Of a DNA stretch of 64,000 nt, positions 47,488-55,752 are shown in pieces. The translations under genes and the position numbers were made by a program. The stretch is taken from NCBI GenBank assembly GCA_964483325.1, contig CAZAAW010000003.1, forward strand, positions 113,881 to 177,880, read 5' to 3'. The DNA comes from CAZAAW01 sp964483325 (GTDB lineage Bacteria > Pseudomonadota > Alphaproteobacteria > Rhizobiales > Kaistiaceae). Each line of letters opens with the position of its first letter. Within the stretch, counting starts at the first letter, position 1. The notes under the pieces are model-generated. The model saw only the letters and a program-made list of their open reading frames with translations, was not told where the DNA came from and made no database searches.

Positions 47488-49920
47488 ATGCAACTAGAAC
47501 AGGCCGAGAGCCGGTTTGCTGCGCTCCTCCCAGAGCTTAAAGCTGGCATGGATGGTGCTGCATCGGAAGCCGATGCGCGACTTCGGCTAATCGACCGGGT
47601 GCTCGTTGAAGTGCTAGGTTGGCATCAAAATCAGCTCTCGTGCGAACCCAATGGCCCCAACGGCTTCGCGGACTACATCGCGACGGATGGCGTGGGGCGC
47701 AATCTGTGGGTTCTGGAAGCTAAGCGACAGAAACGCTTGGCCCTGAATACCGCGGTACGCGACACGATCGAGGTGACACTCGGCGGCTCGGTGCTCGCTA
47801 ATCTCCGCAGTGCGGTTGATCAAACCGTCAACTACTGCTCTGACCACGGTGTCTCTTACGGTACTGTCACGGACGGGAATACCTGGGCATTCTTTCGTGC
47901 AACTCGATCGGATGGGATACCGCCACTGCAGGGTAAGGCTATTGTCTTTCCGTCCCTGGATGCGATAGCCGCAGATTTTCCTCGCTTCTATGAACTGGCC
48001 TCAAGAGAAGGCATTGGGCTTCGCTTACATCTCGTGCGTCTTAACACCGCCGAAGGCATAGTTGCACGCCCTGTCGAGCCGCGGCACTATATCCGTCCCC
48101 CAAGCTCCGCCCACCTCCAGGCACGGGCGCCTATAAGTAGAGACATCATTGATATATTTAAGAAATTCTTCTCAAGTATGTCTGCGGATCGCGATCGGGA
48201 CATGCGTGTTGAGTGTTTCGTCGAGACAAACGAAAGCCGAGAGGCTGACACTACTCTTGCCAAGATCACTGCCACGCTCACCTCTCTAATTGAACCCCTC
48301 GAGACCGAGCAAGGTGCTGCCCTTCATGACGAAATTCAATCTGTTATTGACTCCAAAAATTCAGAAGTCTGCCTCATAGTAGGTAATAAGGGTTCAGGGA
48401 AATCGACGTTCATAGATCGATTCTTTGACGAAACTCTACCGCCTTCCACACGAAATCACTGCGTTGTCGGATACGTTGATCTGTCATTGTTTATGGGTGA
48501 CGTGGATGATCTCCCCAGATGGCTGTCCGCGAGACTGCGTGACGCATTAGAAGACTCAATGTTCAACGACGTACGTCCTGACTATGATGACTACATGGGG
48601 ATGTTCTTTAGTGTATACCAACGCTGGAGCACCGGTACACATAAGTACTTATATGAAGGCAACCGAGACGCATTCAAACAGAAATTTGGTGATTACGTTG
48701 AATCATTGCGTGAAGATCGCCCCGAGGAGTACGTTGTCGGACTGATGCAGCACGCAGTGGGTGGGCGTCGAAAGCTGCCATGTATTGTATTCGACAATAC
48801 CGATCAACGTTTGCCGGAAATTCAAGACGCCGTGTTTCAGTATGCGATTGCGCTACGAAACGAAACACTTTGTTTCTCGTTGGTACCGATAACAGACCGC
48901 TCGATGTGGAGGCTATCGAAGGCGGGGGCTCTGCAGTCGTATGTTTCAAGAACTTTCTATCTTCCCAGCCCACCCGCGAAAGAGGTGCTCGCGCGCCGCA
49001 TTGCATACGTGCAGCGTAAACTCGAAACAGACGAGTCTGTGTCTAAGCAGTACTTTTCTGCGAAAGGCATACGCATCTCCATTTCAGATCTTGGCGCTTT
49101 CGTTAATATATTGGAGGAGGCTTTTGTCAGAAATGATCAATTATCTAATATCATCGGACGACTCGCAAACTATGATATCCGGCGTATGTTGCTCCTAGCT
49201 CAACAAACAATAACTTCACCAACCTTTAAGATAGAAGACCTGATTAGGGCATATGTTGATCGCGGCAATCGGCCGTTCGATCTTAACAGAGCAATGAGAG
49301 CCATGATCATAGGAGAGTACGATCGTTACACGAATCAAACTAACGATTTCATAATGAATGTTTTTTGGACAGACGGATCGTTTAGCTACACTCCGCTGCT
49401 TGTGTTGTCTATTCTTATTTTCCTCAGAGCGCTTCGAGTTTCCGAGGGAGAGCATCTAGAGAATTCTTACATGTCGGTAGTCGACATCGAGAACTTTTTC
49501 GAACCTGCCGGCATAGGCCGAGAGGAAGTACGAGACGCGCTTGCACGCCTGATGTCGTTCCGGCTTGTTGAGCCCTTTGAGCCGGCTGACGGTCCGCCTG
49601 TCGAAGGTACCCGGGTCGGTATCACCTACAGCGGGCTTGCTCACATGGAGTTGGCGCTCGACCACGATGTATATGTCGAGCAGATGGCCGTTGCCACCGG
49701 CTTTGCCTCCGAGTCAATTCGCGATCTCATTGGGGTTTACGCACGCAAGATGGGTCTACCCGAGAATCGGGCCCAAGTGCGGGCGCTCTTTCGCAAGCAT
49801 GTGGGCGACGAAGACGCAAGAAAGGCTGCTTGGCCCTCCAGCCCAGCGTTTCGACCGATGGTACAGTTGCGCGACCGGATGATAGCCGCGTCGCAATACG
49901 CGATAGCGACAGACGTCTAA
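47488..49920 (+). CDS. HsdR-N-like nuclease domain fused to P-loop NTPase; candidate single-gene defence system
   Basis: 810 residues. Residues 1-140 resemble the type I restriction HsdR N-terminal domain: PD-(D/E)xK-like Asp62 in GFADYIA, Glu77-Ala-Lys79 in LWVLEAKR and the trailing TVTDGNTWAFF (126-136). A P-loop NTPase follows: Walker A GNKGSGKS (299-306), Walker B IVFDNTD (Asp436) and LVPITDRSMWR. A helical and winged-helix-like C-terminal region completes the protein. No helicase motifs, methylase or specificity subunit is seen, so it is not a standard restriction enzyme. Base and codon use (many ATA, TTA, AGA-like codons) contrast with all neighbours, indicating transfer. Function is inference; the domains are visible. 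Confidence 0.75.
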   Translation: MQLEQAESRFAALLPELKAGMDGAASEADARLRLIDRVLVEVLGWHQNQLSCEPNGPNGFADYIATDGVGRNLWVLEAKRQKRLALNTAVRDTIEVTLGGSVLANLRSAVDQTVNYCSDHGVSYGTVTDGNTWAFFRATRSDGIPPLQGKAIVFPSLDAIAADFPRFYELASREGIGLRLHLVRLNTAEGIVARPVEPRHYIRPPSSAHLQARAPISRDIIDIFKKFFSSMSADRDRDMRVECFVETNESREADTTLAKITATLTSLIEPLETEQGAALHDEIQSVIDSKNSEVCLIVGNKGSGKSTFIDRFFDETLPPSTRNHCVVGYVDLSLFMGDVDDLPRWLSARLRDALEDSMFNDVRPDYDDYMGMFFSVYQRWSTGTHKYLYEGNRDAFKQKFGDYVESLREDRPEEYVVGLMQHAVGGRRKLPCIVFDNTDQRLPEIQDAVFQYAIALRNETLCFSLVPITDRSMWRLSKAGALQSYVSRTFYLPSPPAKEVLARRIAYVQRKLETDESVSKQYFSAKGIRISISDLGAFVNILEEAFVRNDQLSNIIGRLANYDIRRMLLLAQQTITSPTFKIEDLIRAYVDRGNRPFDLNRAMRAMIIGEYDRYTNQTNDFIMNVFWTDGSFSYTPLLVLSILIFLRALRVSEGEHLENSYMSVVDIENFFEPAGIGREEVRDALARLMSFRLVEPFEPADGPPVEGTRVGITYSGLAHMELALDHDVYVEQMAVATGFASESIRDLIGVYARKMGLPENRAQVRALFRKHVGDEDARKAAWPSSPAFRPMVQLRDRMIAASQYAIATDV

Positions 49921-50007
49921 AACTAGTTCATCAGCCATTGCCGCTTGTGTCGGGTCATGCCAAAGACAGCCCTCCATTCCCCAACACCCGATCAGGAGAG
50001 GGCATAA

Positions 50008-51327
50008 ATGACCATGACCGATTCCCCCCTCGCGCCTGTGGCTGCCGCGCCGGCTCCGGCCGTTGACAAGCTGCTCGCCATGAAGATGGCCGAGATCGGC
50101 AAGAACGCGAAGAAGGCGCTGAAGACCGTCGCCTTCGCCAGGACCGAGCAGAAGGACAAGGCGCTCCTCGGCATGGCCAAGGCGCTGCGCGATGCGGCCG
50201 ACCGCATCCTCGCCGCCAACGCCACCGATGTCGACGCCGCCAAAGCCGCCGGCCTCAGCGACGCGATGATCGACCGGCTGACGCTGACGCCGGAGCGCGT
50301 CGAGGCGATGGCCAGGGGCCTGGAGGAGATCGCCGCGCTGCCCGACCCGGTGGGCACCGTGCTCGCCACCTTCGAGCGCCCCAACGGCCTCAAGATCGAG
50401 CGCGTAAGCACGCCGCTCGGCGTCGTCGGCGTCATCTACGAGAGCCGGCCCAACGTCACCGCAGACGCCGCCGGCCTCTGCCTCAAGGCCGGCAATGTGG
50501 TGATCCTGCGCGGCGGTTCCGATTCGGCGAAGTCGGCGGCGGCGATCCACATGGCGCTGACCATCGGCCTCGAAAACGCCGGCCTGCCGGCGCACGCGGT
50601 GCAACTCGTCAACACCACCGACCGCGCCGCCGTCGGCCTGATGCTCGGCGGCCTCGACGGCGTCATCGACGTCATCGTGCCGCGCGGCGGCAAGAGCCTG
50701 GTGCAGCGCGTCCAGGCCGAGGCCAGGGTGCCGGTCTTCGCCCATCTGGAAGGCATCAACCACGTCTATGTCGACCGCGCCGCCAAGCTCGACATGGCTA
50801 TCGACATCGTCGTCAATTCCAAGATGCGGCGCACCAGCGTCTGCGGCGCCGCCGAGACGCTGCTGGTCGACCGCACCATGGCGGAGGAGTTCCTGGTGCC
50901 GCTGGTGCGGGCCCTGCAGCAGGCCGGCTGCGAGGTGCGCGGCGATCCGCAGGTGATGAAGCTGGTCCCCGACCTGGTGGCGGCGACGCCGGAGGATTTC
51001 CGCACCGAGCATCTCGACGGGGTAATCTCGGTGGCGCTGGTCGCCGGCCTCGAGGACGCCATCGACTTCATCAACACCAACGGCTCGCACCATACCGACG
51101 CCATCGTCACCCGCGACCCGGCGACGGCGGCGCGCTTCCTGGAGCGCGTCGACAGCGCCATCGTGCTGCACAATGCCTCGACGCAGTTCGCCGACGGCGG
51201 CGAGTTCGGCATGGGTGCCGAGATCGGCATCGCCACCGGCAAGCTGCATGCGCGCGGCCCGATCGGCGTCGAGCAGCTCACCACCTTCAAGTACCGCGTC
51301 CGCGGCTACGGCCAGGTCCGCCCCTGA
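50008..51327 (+). CDS. proA: Glutamate-5-semialdehyde dehydrogenase (gamma-glutamyl phosphate reductase)
   Basis: 439-residue enzyme of proline synthesis, acting after ProB. YESRPNVTADAAGLC and the catalytic cysteine in RRTSVCGAAE are intact. An alanine/proline-rich N-terminal extension of about 20 residues precedes the domain; ATG 50008 follows AGGAGAGG. It is first in the run proA-nadD-rsfS-rlmH, but proB, its usual upstream neighbour, lies at 8.9-10 kb on the other strand. Confidence 0.97.
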   Translation: MTMTDSPLAPVAAAPAPAVDKLLAMKMAEIGKNAKKALKTVAFARTEQKDKALLGMAKALRDAADRILAANATDVDAAKAAGLSDAMIDRLTLTPERVEAMARGLEEIAALPDPVGTVLATFERPNGLKIERVSTPLGVVGVIYESRPNVTADAAGLCLKAGNVVILRGGSDSAKSAAAIHMALTIGLENAGLPAHAVQLVNTTDRAAVGLMLGGLDGVIDVIVPRGGKSLVQRVQAEARVPVFAHLEGINHVYVDRAAKLDMAIDIVVNSKMRRTSVCGAAETLLVDRTMAEEFLVPLVRALQQAGCEVRGDPQVMKLVPDLVAATPEDFRTEHLDGVISVALVAGLEDAIDFINTNGSHHTDAIVTRDPATAARFLERVDSAIVLHNASTQFADGGEFGMGAEIGIATGKLHARGPIGVEQLTTFKYRVRGYGQVRP

Positions 51328-51400
51328 GACGGCCAACTTCGCCCCTGAGACGGACGGCGCCGCCCGGCGGGCCGGCGCGGCAATCCGCGCCGCCTCTGCC

Positions 51401-52027
51401 GTGATCGGGCCCCGGCCGCGCTCGCCGGTCTTCGCCGACCGGCTGCCGCCCGCCGCGCCGGGGCAGCGCATCGGGCTTTTCGGCGGCTCCTTCGATCCGC
51501 CGCATGAGGGCCACCGCATGGCGGCCCTCCTCGCCCTCCGCCGGCTGCGGCTCGATGCGGTATGGTGGCTGGCGAGCCCCGGCAACCCGCTCAAGAGCCG
51601 CCGCCCGGCCGAGCTGGAGAGCCGCCTCGCCGCGGCCGCCGCCTGCGCCGACAATCCGCGCATCGCCGTCACCGGCATCGAGGCCGCCCTCGGCACGCGC
51701 TACACCGCCGACCTCCTCGCCCGGCTGGCGCCGCAGCTCGAAAGCCTCGTCCCGGTATGGATCATGGGCGCCGACAATCTCGTCGGCTTCCACCGCTGGC
51801 GCGACTGGCGGCGCATCGCGGCAACATTGCCGATGGCCATCGTCGACCGGCCGGGTTTTACCCTTGCCGCGCTGGCGACGCCGGCCGCCCGCGCCCTGTC
51901 GCGCTTCCGTATTGCCGAGACTGCGGCAGCAACGCTTCCCTTACGAGCGCCGCCGGCCTGGGTATTCCTGCACGGGCCGCGCCTCGGTATTTCCTCGACA
52001 CTGCTGCGGCTGGGCGAAAGACCGTGA
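51401..52027 (+). CDS. nadD: Nicotinate-nucleotide adenylyltransferase
   Basis: 208-residue enzyme of NAD synthesis. GLFGGSFDPPHEGHR is the nucleotidyl-transferase signature and GISSTLLR the C-terminal ISSTxIR motif. GTG 51401 gives the family length; the frame upstream overlaps proA and is arginine/serine-rich noise. A 13-base direct repeat straddles the proA stop just upstream. Confidence 0.93.
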   Translation: MIGPRPRSPVFADRLPPAAPGQRIGLFGGSFDPPHEGHRMAALLALRRLRLDAVWWLASPGNPLKSRRPAELESRLAAAAACADNPRIAVTGIEAALGTRYTADLLARLAPQLESLVPVWIMGADNLVGFHRWRDWRRIAATLPMAIVDRPGFTLAALATPAARALSRFRIAETAAATLPLRAPPAWVFLHGPRLGISSTLLRLGERP

Positions 52028-52121
52028 CGAAACGTCTTGAAACCTTCTTCGAGACGCCCCTATCTTCGGATGCTGGCCAAGGGCCGGCGCGGCCGGCGAG
52101 ACCCCGCCCCGCCGCTGGAGG

Positions 52122-52553
52122 TTGGAAAAGGATCAACCACTGACACCCGCACTGCAGCCAGACAGCGCCTCGCTTGCGCGCCAACAGGCGGCCGGACTGC
52201 GGCCCGTTCCCGTTCCGAACGCCATCAACGTGATCCTCGAAAGTCTGGCCGATTCGAAGGCCGAGGACATCACGTCCATCGACATCACAGGCAAATCTCC
52301 GCTCGGCGACCACATGGTGGTCGCCTCGGGCCGCTCCCATCGCCATGTCGGCGCCATCGCCGACCGGCTGCTTTCCGACATGCGCGACGCCGGGCTGACG
52401 ACGCCGCGCATCGAGGGCCTGCCGCATTGCGACTGGGTGCTGGTCGACGCCGGCGATGTGATCGTCCACATCTTCCGGCCGGAGGTGCGCAGCTTCTACA
52501 ACCTCGAGAAGATGTGGCAGGCGGAATCGCCGGCCCGTCCGAACGCGGTGTGA
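52122..52553 (+). CDS. rsfS: Ribosome silencing factor RsfS
   Basis: 143-residue RsfS/Iojap protein that binds uL14 and blocks subunit joining under starvation. SKAEDITSIDITGKS, DHMVVASGRSHRHVGAIAD and DWVLVDAGDVIVHIF are conserved. The start is uncertain: TTG 52122 is the first usual start, and a CTG at 52140 behind AAAAGGA is possible. Position between nadD and rlmH is standard. Confidence 0.93.
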   Translation: MEKDQPLTPALQPDSASLARQQAAGLRPVPVPNAINVILESLADSKAEDITSIDITGKSPLGDHMVVASGRSHRHVGAIADRLLSDMRDAGLTTPRIEGLPHCDWVLVDAGDVIVHIFRPEVRSFYNLEKMWQAESPARPNAV

Positions 52554-52694
52554 TCTGCCCCGGCGCCGGATCCGGCAAGCCGCCGGCCGCGCCCGCCGCG
52601 GCCGCGCTTGCCCGACACGGCCGCCCGGTGTAGCGCCACCGGGCGGAACCGAAGGGACGGCAGCTTCGCCGGCCAGCCGCGGCGGAGGCCGATC

Positions 52695-53174
52695 GTGCGC
52701 ATCCTCATCGCCGCCGTCGGGCGGCTGAAGGCCGATGCCGAACGCGGCCTGTTCCAGCGCTATCTCGACCGCGCCGCCGCTGCCGGCCGCGCTTTGGCGC
52801 TCCACCCGGACCTGCGCGAAATTCCCGAAAGCCGGGCGGCCCGCCCGGAGGAACGCAAGCGCAACGAAGCCGCCGCGCTTGCCGCCCAGCTGCCGCCGGG
52901 TGCCGTGCTGGTGGCGCTCGACGAGCGCGGCCGTACCATGGCGAGCGACGCCTTCGCCGCGCGGCTGGCGCAATGGCGCGACGACGGCGTTGCCGACCTT
53001 GCCGTCGTCATCGGCGGCGCCGACGGCCTTGCCGCGGAGCTGCGCGACCGCGCGGCGCTGACGCTCGCCCTCGGACCGATGACCTGGCCGCACCAGCTGG
53101 CGCGCATCCTGCTGGCCGAGCAGCTCTACCGCGCCATGACGATCCTCTCCGGCCATCCCTATCACCGCGTCTGA
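52695..53174 (+). CDS. rlmH: 23S rRNA (pseudouridine-1915-N3)-methyltransferase RlmH
   Basis: 159-residue SPOUT methyltransferase. VRILIAAVGRLK start, LVALDERGRTMASD, VVIGGADGL and the C-terminal trefoil-knot segment LALGPMTWPHQLARILLAEQLYRA cut short here are diagnostic. GTG 52695 is preferred over the upstream TTG because it gives the family N-terminus. End of the proA-rlmH run. Confidence 0.95.
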   Translation: MRILIAAVGRLKADAERGLFQRYLDRAAAAGRALALHPDLREIPESRAARPEERKRNEAAALAAQLPPGAVLVALDERGRTMASDAFAARLAQWRDDGVADLAVVIGGADGLAAELRDRAALTLALGPMTWPHQLARILLAEQLYRAMTILSGHPYHRV

Positions 53175-53351
53175 ACGGCAGCCTGATCGATCACAATCCT
53201 GTGTCCGGCACCCACCCGGTGCCCCTTGGGCAAAGCCGGGTCTGCGCGTAGAGTCCGCCGCGTCCGCCCGGGGAGAGACGGACGACCGACCATGACGCCT
53301 GGCTGCGGAAGCGCGGCCAAGTCAAAAATCAAAGTGCGGAGGAAAAGACGC

Positions 53352-53960
53352 ATGATCGGAAAGCTCGCATCTCTTGCAACCATAGCCCTGGCGACGGCGC
53401 TCGCGCTGCCCGCCATGGCACAGGACGGGGAGCCGGCCCGGCTCCGGGGCACCATCGACGCCCTCAACGGCAACGTCCTCAGCATCACCACCCGCGAGGG
53501 CCCGAAGATCGACATCACGCTCGATGAGGGTCACGCGGTGAACTACGCCGTGCCGAAGACCCTGGCCGACATCAAGGACAACGACTTCATCGGCGCTGCC
53601 GCCATCGAACGCGACGGCAAGCTGGTGGCGCTGGAAGTCCTGGTGTTCCCCGAGGCCGCCCGCGGCTTCGGCGAAGGCCACTACGCCTGGGACCTGACGC
53701 CCGAAAGCAACATGACCAACGCCACGGTCAGCGAAGTCGGGCCTGAGGGCGACGGCGTCACCGTCACCGTCAAGTATCCGGACGGCGAGAAGACCATCAA
53801 CGTGCCGGCCGATATCCCGGTCTGGACCTTCGAGACCGGCAGCGACGCCGACCTCAAGGAAGGCATGTATGTCTTCGTGGCGGCCACCAAGCATGCCGAC
53901 GGCAGCTACTCCAGCGGCCTCGTCATCGTCGAGAAGGACGGCTTCAAGCCGCCGAACTAG
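53352..53960 (+). CDS. Secreted OB-fold-like (DUF5666-type) protein, tandem paralogue 1
   Basis: 202 residues. Signal peptide from ATG 53352 (cleavage after AMA) preceded by GGAGGAAAAG. The mature part starts with RLRGTIDALNGNVLSI, the GTIxxxxGNxLxIxT pattern of DUF5666-like OB folds, and ends VEKDGFKPPN. One of three tandem paralogues (next at 54173 and 55035), closest to the second. A role in the periplasm or cell surface is likely but unknown. Confidence 0.75.
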   Translation: MIGKLASLATIALATALALPAMAQDGEPARLRGTIDALNGNVLSITTREGPKIDITLDEGHAVNYAVPKTLADIKDNDFIGAAAIERDGKLVALEVLVFPEAARGFGEGHYAWDLTPESNMTNATVSEVGPEGDGVTVTVKYPDGEKTINVPADIPVWTFETGSDADLKEGMYVFVAATKHADGSYSSGLVIVEKDGFKPPN

Positions 53961-53984
53961 GCCGTAGCACGCGGATCCGCTTCC

Positions 53985-54007
53985 GGTGGCCGGCCTCGCC
54001 GGCCACC
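53985..54007 (+). terminator. Hairpin after paralogue 1
   Basis: GGTGGCCGGC (53985-53994), loop CTC, GCCGGCCACC (53998-54007): perfect stem 25 bases after the stop, without a T run. It may attenuate or protect the mRNA rather than terminate it. Confidence 0.4.
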
Positions 54008-54172
54008 ATCCGGCCCGGGAGGGCGAGGATATTCAGCGCGGCGCTGCCTCCGCCCATGCCCCTCAGTTCCCCGCCGAAGCGCCGCCTTCCTCGCGACTCT
54101 TCCGCAAATCTGGAAGTCAACAATCCAACCGGACCGACAGCATCGGCCGGATAACACAGGAGGAAAGTGGGA

Positions 54173-54784
54173 ATGAAAGCCTTGTTGAAACCGCTGTTCG
54201 CCGGCCTGATCCTGGCCGGCCTCAGCCTGCCTGCCATCGCGCAGCAGCCCGGTACGCCGCAGCGCCTGCGCGGCACCATCGAAGCCCTCAACGGCAATGT
54301 CCTCAGCATCACCACGCGTGAGGGCGACAAGGTCGACGTCAATCTGAGCGACGGCTTCCGCGTCAATTACGGCGTGCCGAAGACCCTCGCCGACATCCAG
54401 GACAATTCCTTCGTCGGCGCTGCCGCCATCGAACGCGACGGCAAGCTCGTCGCCCTCGAGGTGCTGGTGTTCCCCGAGGCCGCCCGCGGTTCGGGCGAAG
54501 GCCACTATCCGTGGGACCTCACCCCCGACAGCAACATGACCAACGCCACCGTCAACGGCCTGACGCCGGAAGGCGACGGCGTCGTCATGAACGTCAAGTA
54601 TCCGGACGGCGAGAAGGAAATCGTCGTTCCTTCCGACATCCCCGTCTGGACCTTCGAGCCGGGCGATGCCTCGCTGCTGACGGCCGGCAAGGCGGTCTTC
54701 ATCGGCGCCCGCAAGCTTGACGACGGCACCTTCACCGCCGGCAGCGTCATCGTCGAGAAGGACGGCTTCAAGCCGCCGAACTAG
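54173..54784 (+). CDS. Secreted OB-fold-like (DUF5666-type) protein, tandem paralogue 2
   Basis: 203 residues. AGGAGGA lies 8 bases before ATG 54173; signal peptide MKALLKPLFAGLILAG up to AIAQ. The mature part nearly repeats paralogue 1: RLRGTIEALNGNVLSI, VPKTLADIQDN, AAIERDGKLVALEVLVFPEA, NMTNATV and the same VEKDGFKPPN end. The DNA around the stop (CCGCCGAACTAGGCCG) is identical in both, which points to a recent duplication. Confidence 0.75.
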   Translation: MKALLKPLFAGLILAGLSLPAIAQQPGTPQRLRGTIEALNGNVLSITTREGDKVDVNLSDGFRVNYGVPKTLADIQDNSFVGAAAIERDGKLVALEVLVFPEAARGSGEGHYPWDLTPDSNMTNATVNGLTPEGDGVVMNVKYPDGEKEIVVPSDIPVWTFEPGDASLLTAGKAVFIGARKLDDGTFTAGSVIVEKDGFKPPN

Positions 54785-55034
54785 GCCGCGACGGGACTGG
54801 ATTCGCGGCGCAGCTGGCGCTATGCCGGCTGCACCGGTCGCCGGAGCCGCGCCATGTGCGGCGGCATAGCGCTCCGGCCGCCTAAGGCATCCGCTCCCGG
54901 CCAGAGCGGTGCAGCATTCGCAATGCAGAAAAGAAACCACGAGGGGCTGCGCCGCTCCGCACCCGCATGGCGATCATAAGGCAGCCCTCGATTTTTCGGC
55001 CGCTGCGACCGAAGTCTATGGAGGAAAAAACAAC

Positions 55035-55649
55035 ATGAAAGCCTTTCTGAAGCCCCTTCTTGCCGGCGCCCTGCTGGCCAGCCTCGCTGTTCCGGTGATG
55101 GCGCAGCAGGCCGGCACGCCGACCCGCCTGCGCGGCACGATCGACTCCGTTGACGGCAACGTGCTGTCGCTGACCACCCGCGAGGGCGAAAAGATCAAGG
55201 TGAACATGGCGGACAATGTCGCCGTGCTGACCACCGCCGCGCTGTCGCTCGACGACATCAAGGACAACAGCTACGTCGGCGTCGCCGCCATGGAAGGCGA
55301 AGGCGGCCAGCTCAATGCCCTGGAAGTGTTCGTCATGCCGGAAGCCAATCGCGGTGCCGGCGAGGGCCACCGGGCCTGGGACCTGCAGCCGGAAAGCACC
55401 ATGACCAATGCGACGGTCGACGAGGTCGCCGAGCATGACGGCGGCCGCCTAGTGAAGGTCAAGTATCCGGACGGCGAGAAGGAGATCCTCGTCACCCCGG
55501 AGACGCCGATCGTCACCTTCAATCCCGGCACTGTCGCCGACCTGCAGCCCGGCCTCTACGTCTTCATCGCCGGCAGCAAGCTCGACGACGGCAGCTACAC
55601 CACCGCTTCGGTCCGCGTCGAGAAGGACGGCGTCAAGCCGCCGATGTAA
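55035..55649 (+). CDS. Secreted OB-fold-like (DUF5666-type) protein, tandem paralogue 3
   Basis: 204 residues, signal peptide MKAFLKPLLAGALLAS up to VMAQ, then RLRGTIDSVDGNVLSL and a C-terminal VEKDGVKPPM. It is more diverged than copies 1 and 2 (for example AAMEGEGGQLNALEVFVMPEA in place of the AAIERDGK block). GGAGGAAA lies just upstream of ATG 55035. Ends with a GC-rich hairpin. Confidence 0.75.
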   Translation: MKAFLKPLLAGALLASLAVPVMAQQAGTPTRLRGTIDSVDGNVLSLTTREGEKIKVNMADNVAVLTTAALSLDDIKDNSYVGVAAMEGEGGQLNALEVFVMPEANRGAGEGHRAWDLQPESTMTNATVDEVAEHDGGRLVKVKYPDGEKEILVTPETPIVTFNPGTVADLQPGLYVFIAGSKLDDGSYTTASVRVEKDGVKPPM

Positions 55650-55684
55650 TCGGCCCGCTCGCCAACCATTGGCGTCCTGAGACT

Positions 55685-55713
55685 GACGGCCCGCCGGTAA
55701 CCGGCGGGCCGTC
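55685..55713 (+). terminator. GC-rich hairpin after paralogue 3, probable terminator
   Basis: GACGGCCCGCCGG (55685-55697), loop TAA, CCGGCGGGCCGTC (55701-55713): perfect 13-bp stem, followed by CCCCGTAT rather than a clear T run. Confidence 0.5.
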
Positions 55714-55752
55714 CCCGTATCAGACGGCATAATACGGCCCGAAAGCCCGGCG

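Noticed and set aside
47488..49920. Standard type I restriction subunit HsdR
   Set aside because: No SF2 helicase motifs and no hsdM/hsdS nearby; only the N-terminal domain resembles HsdR.
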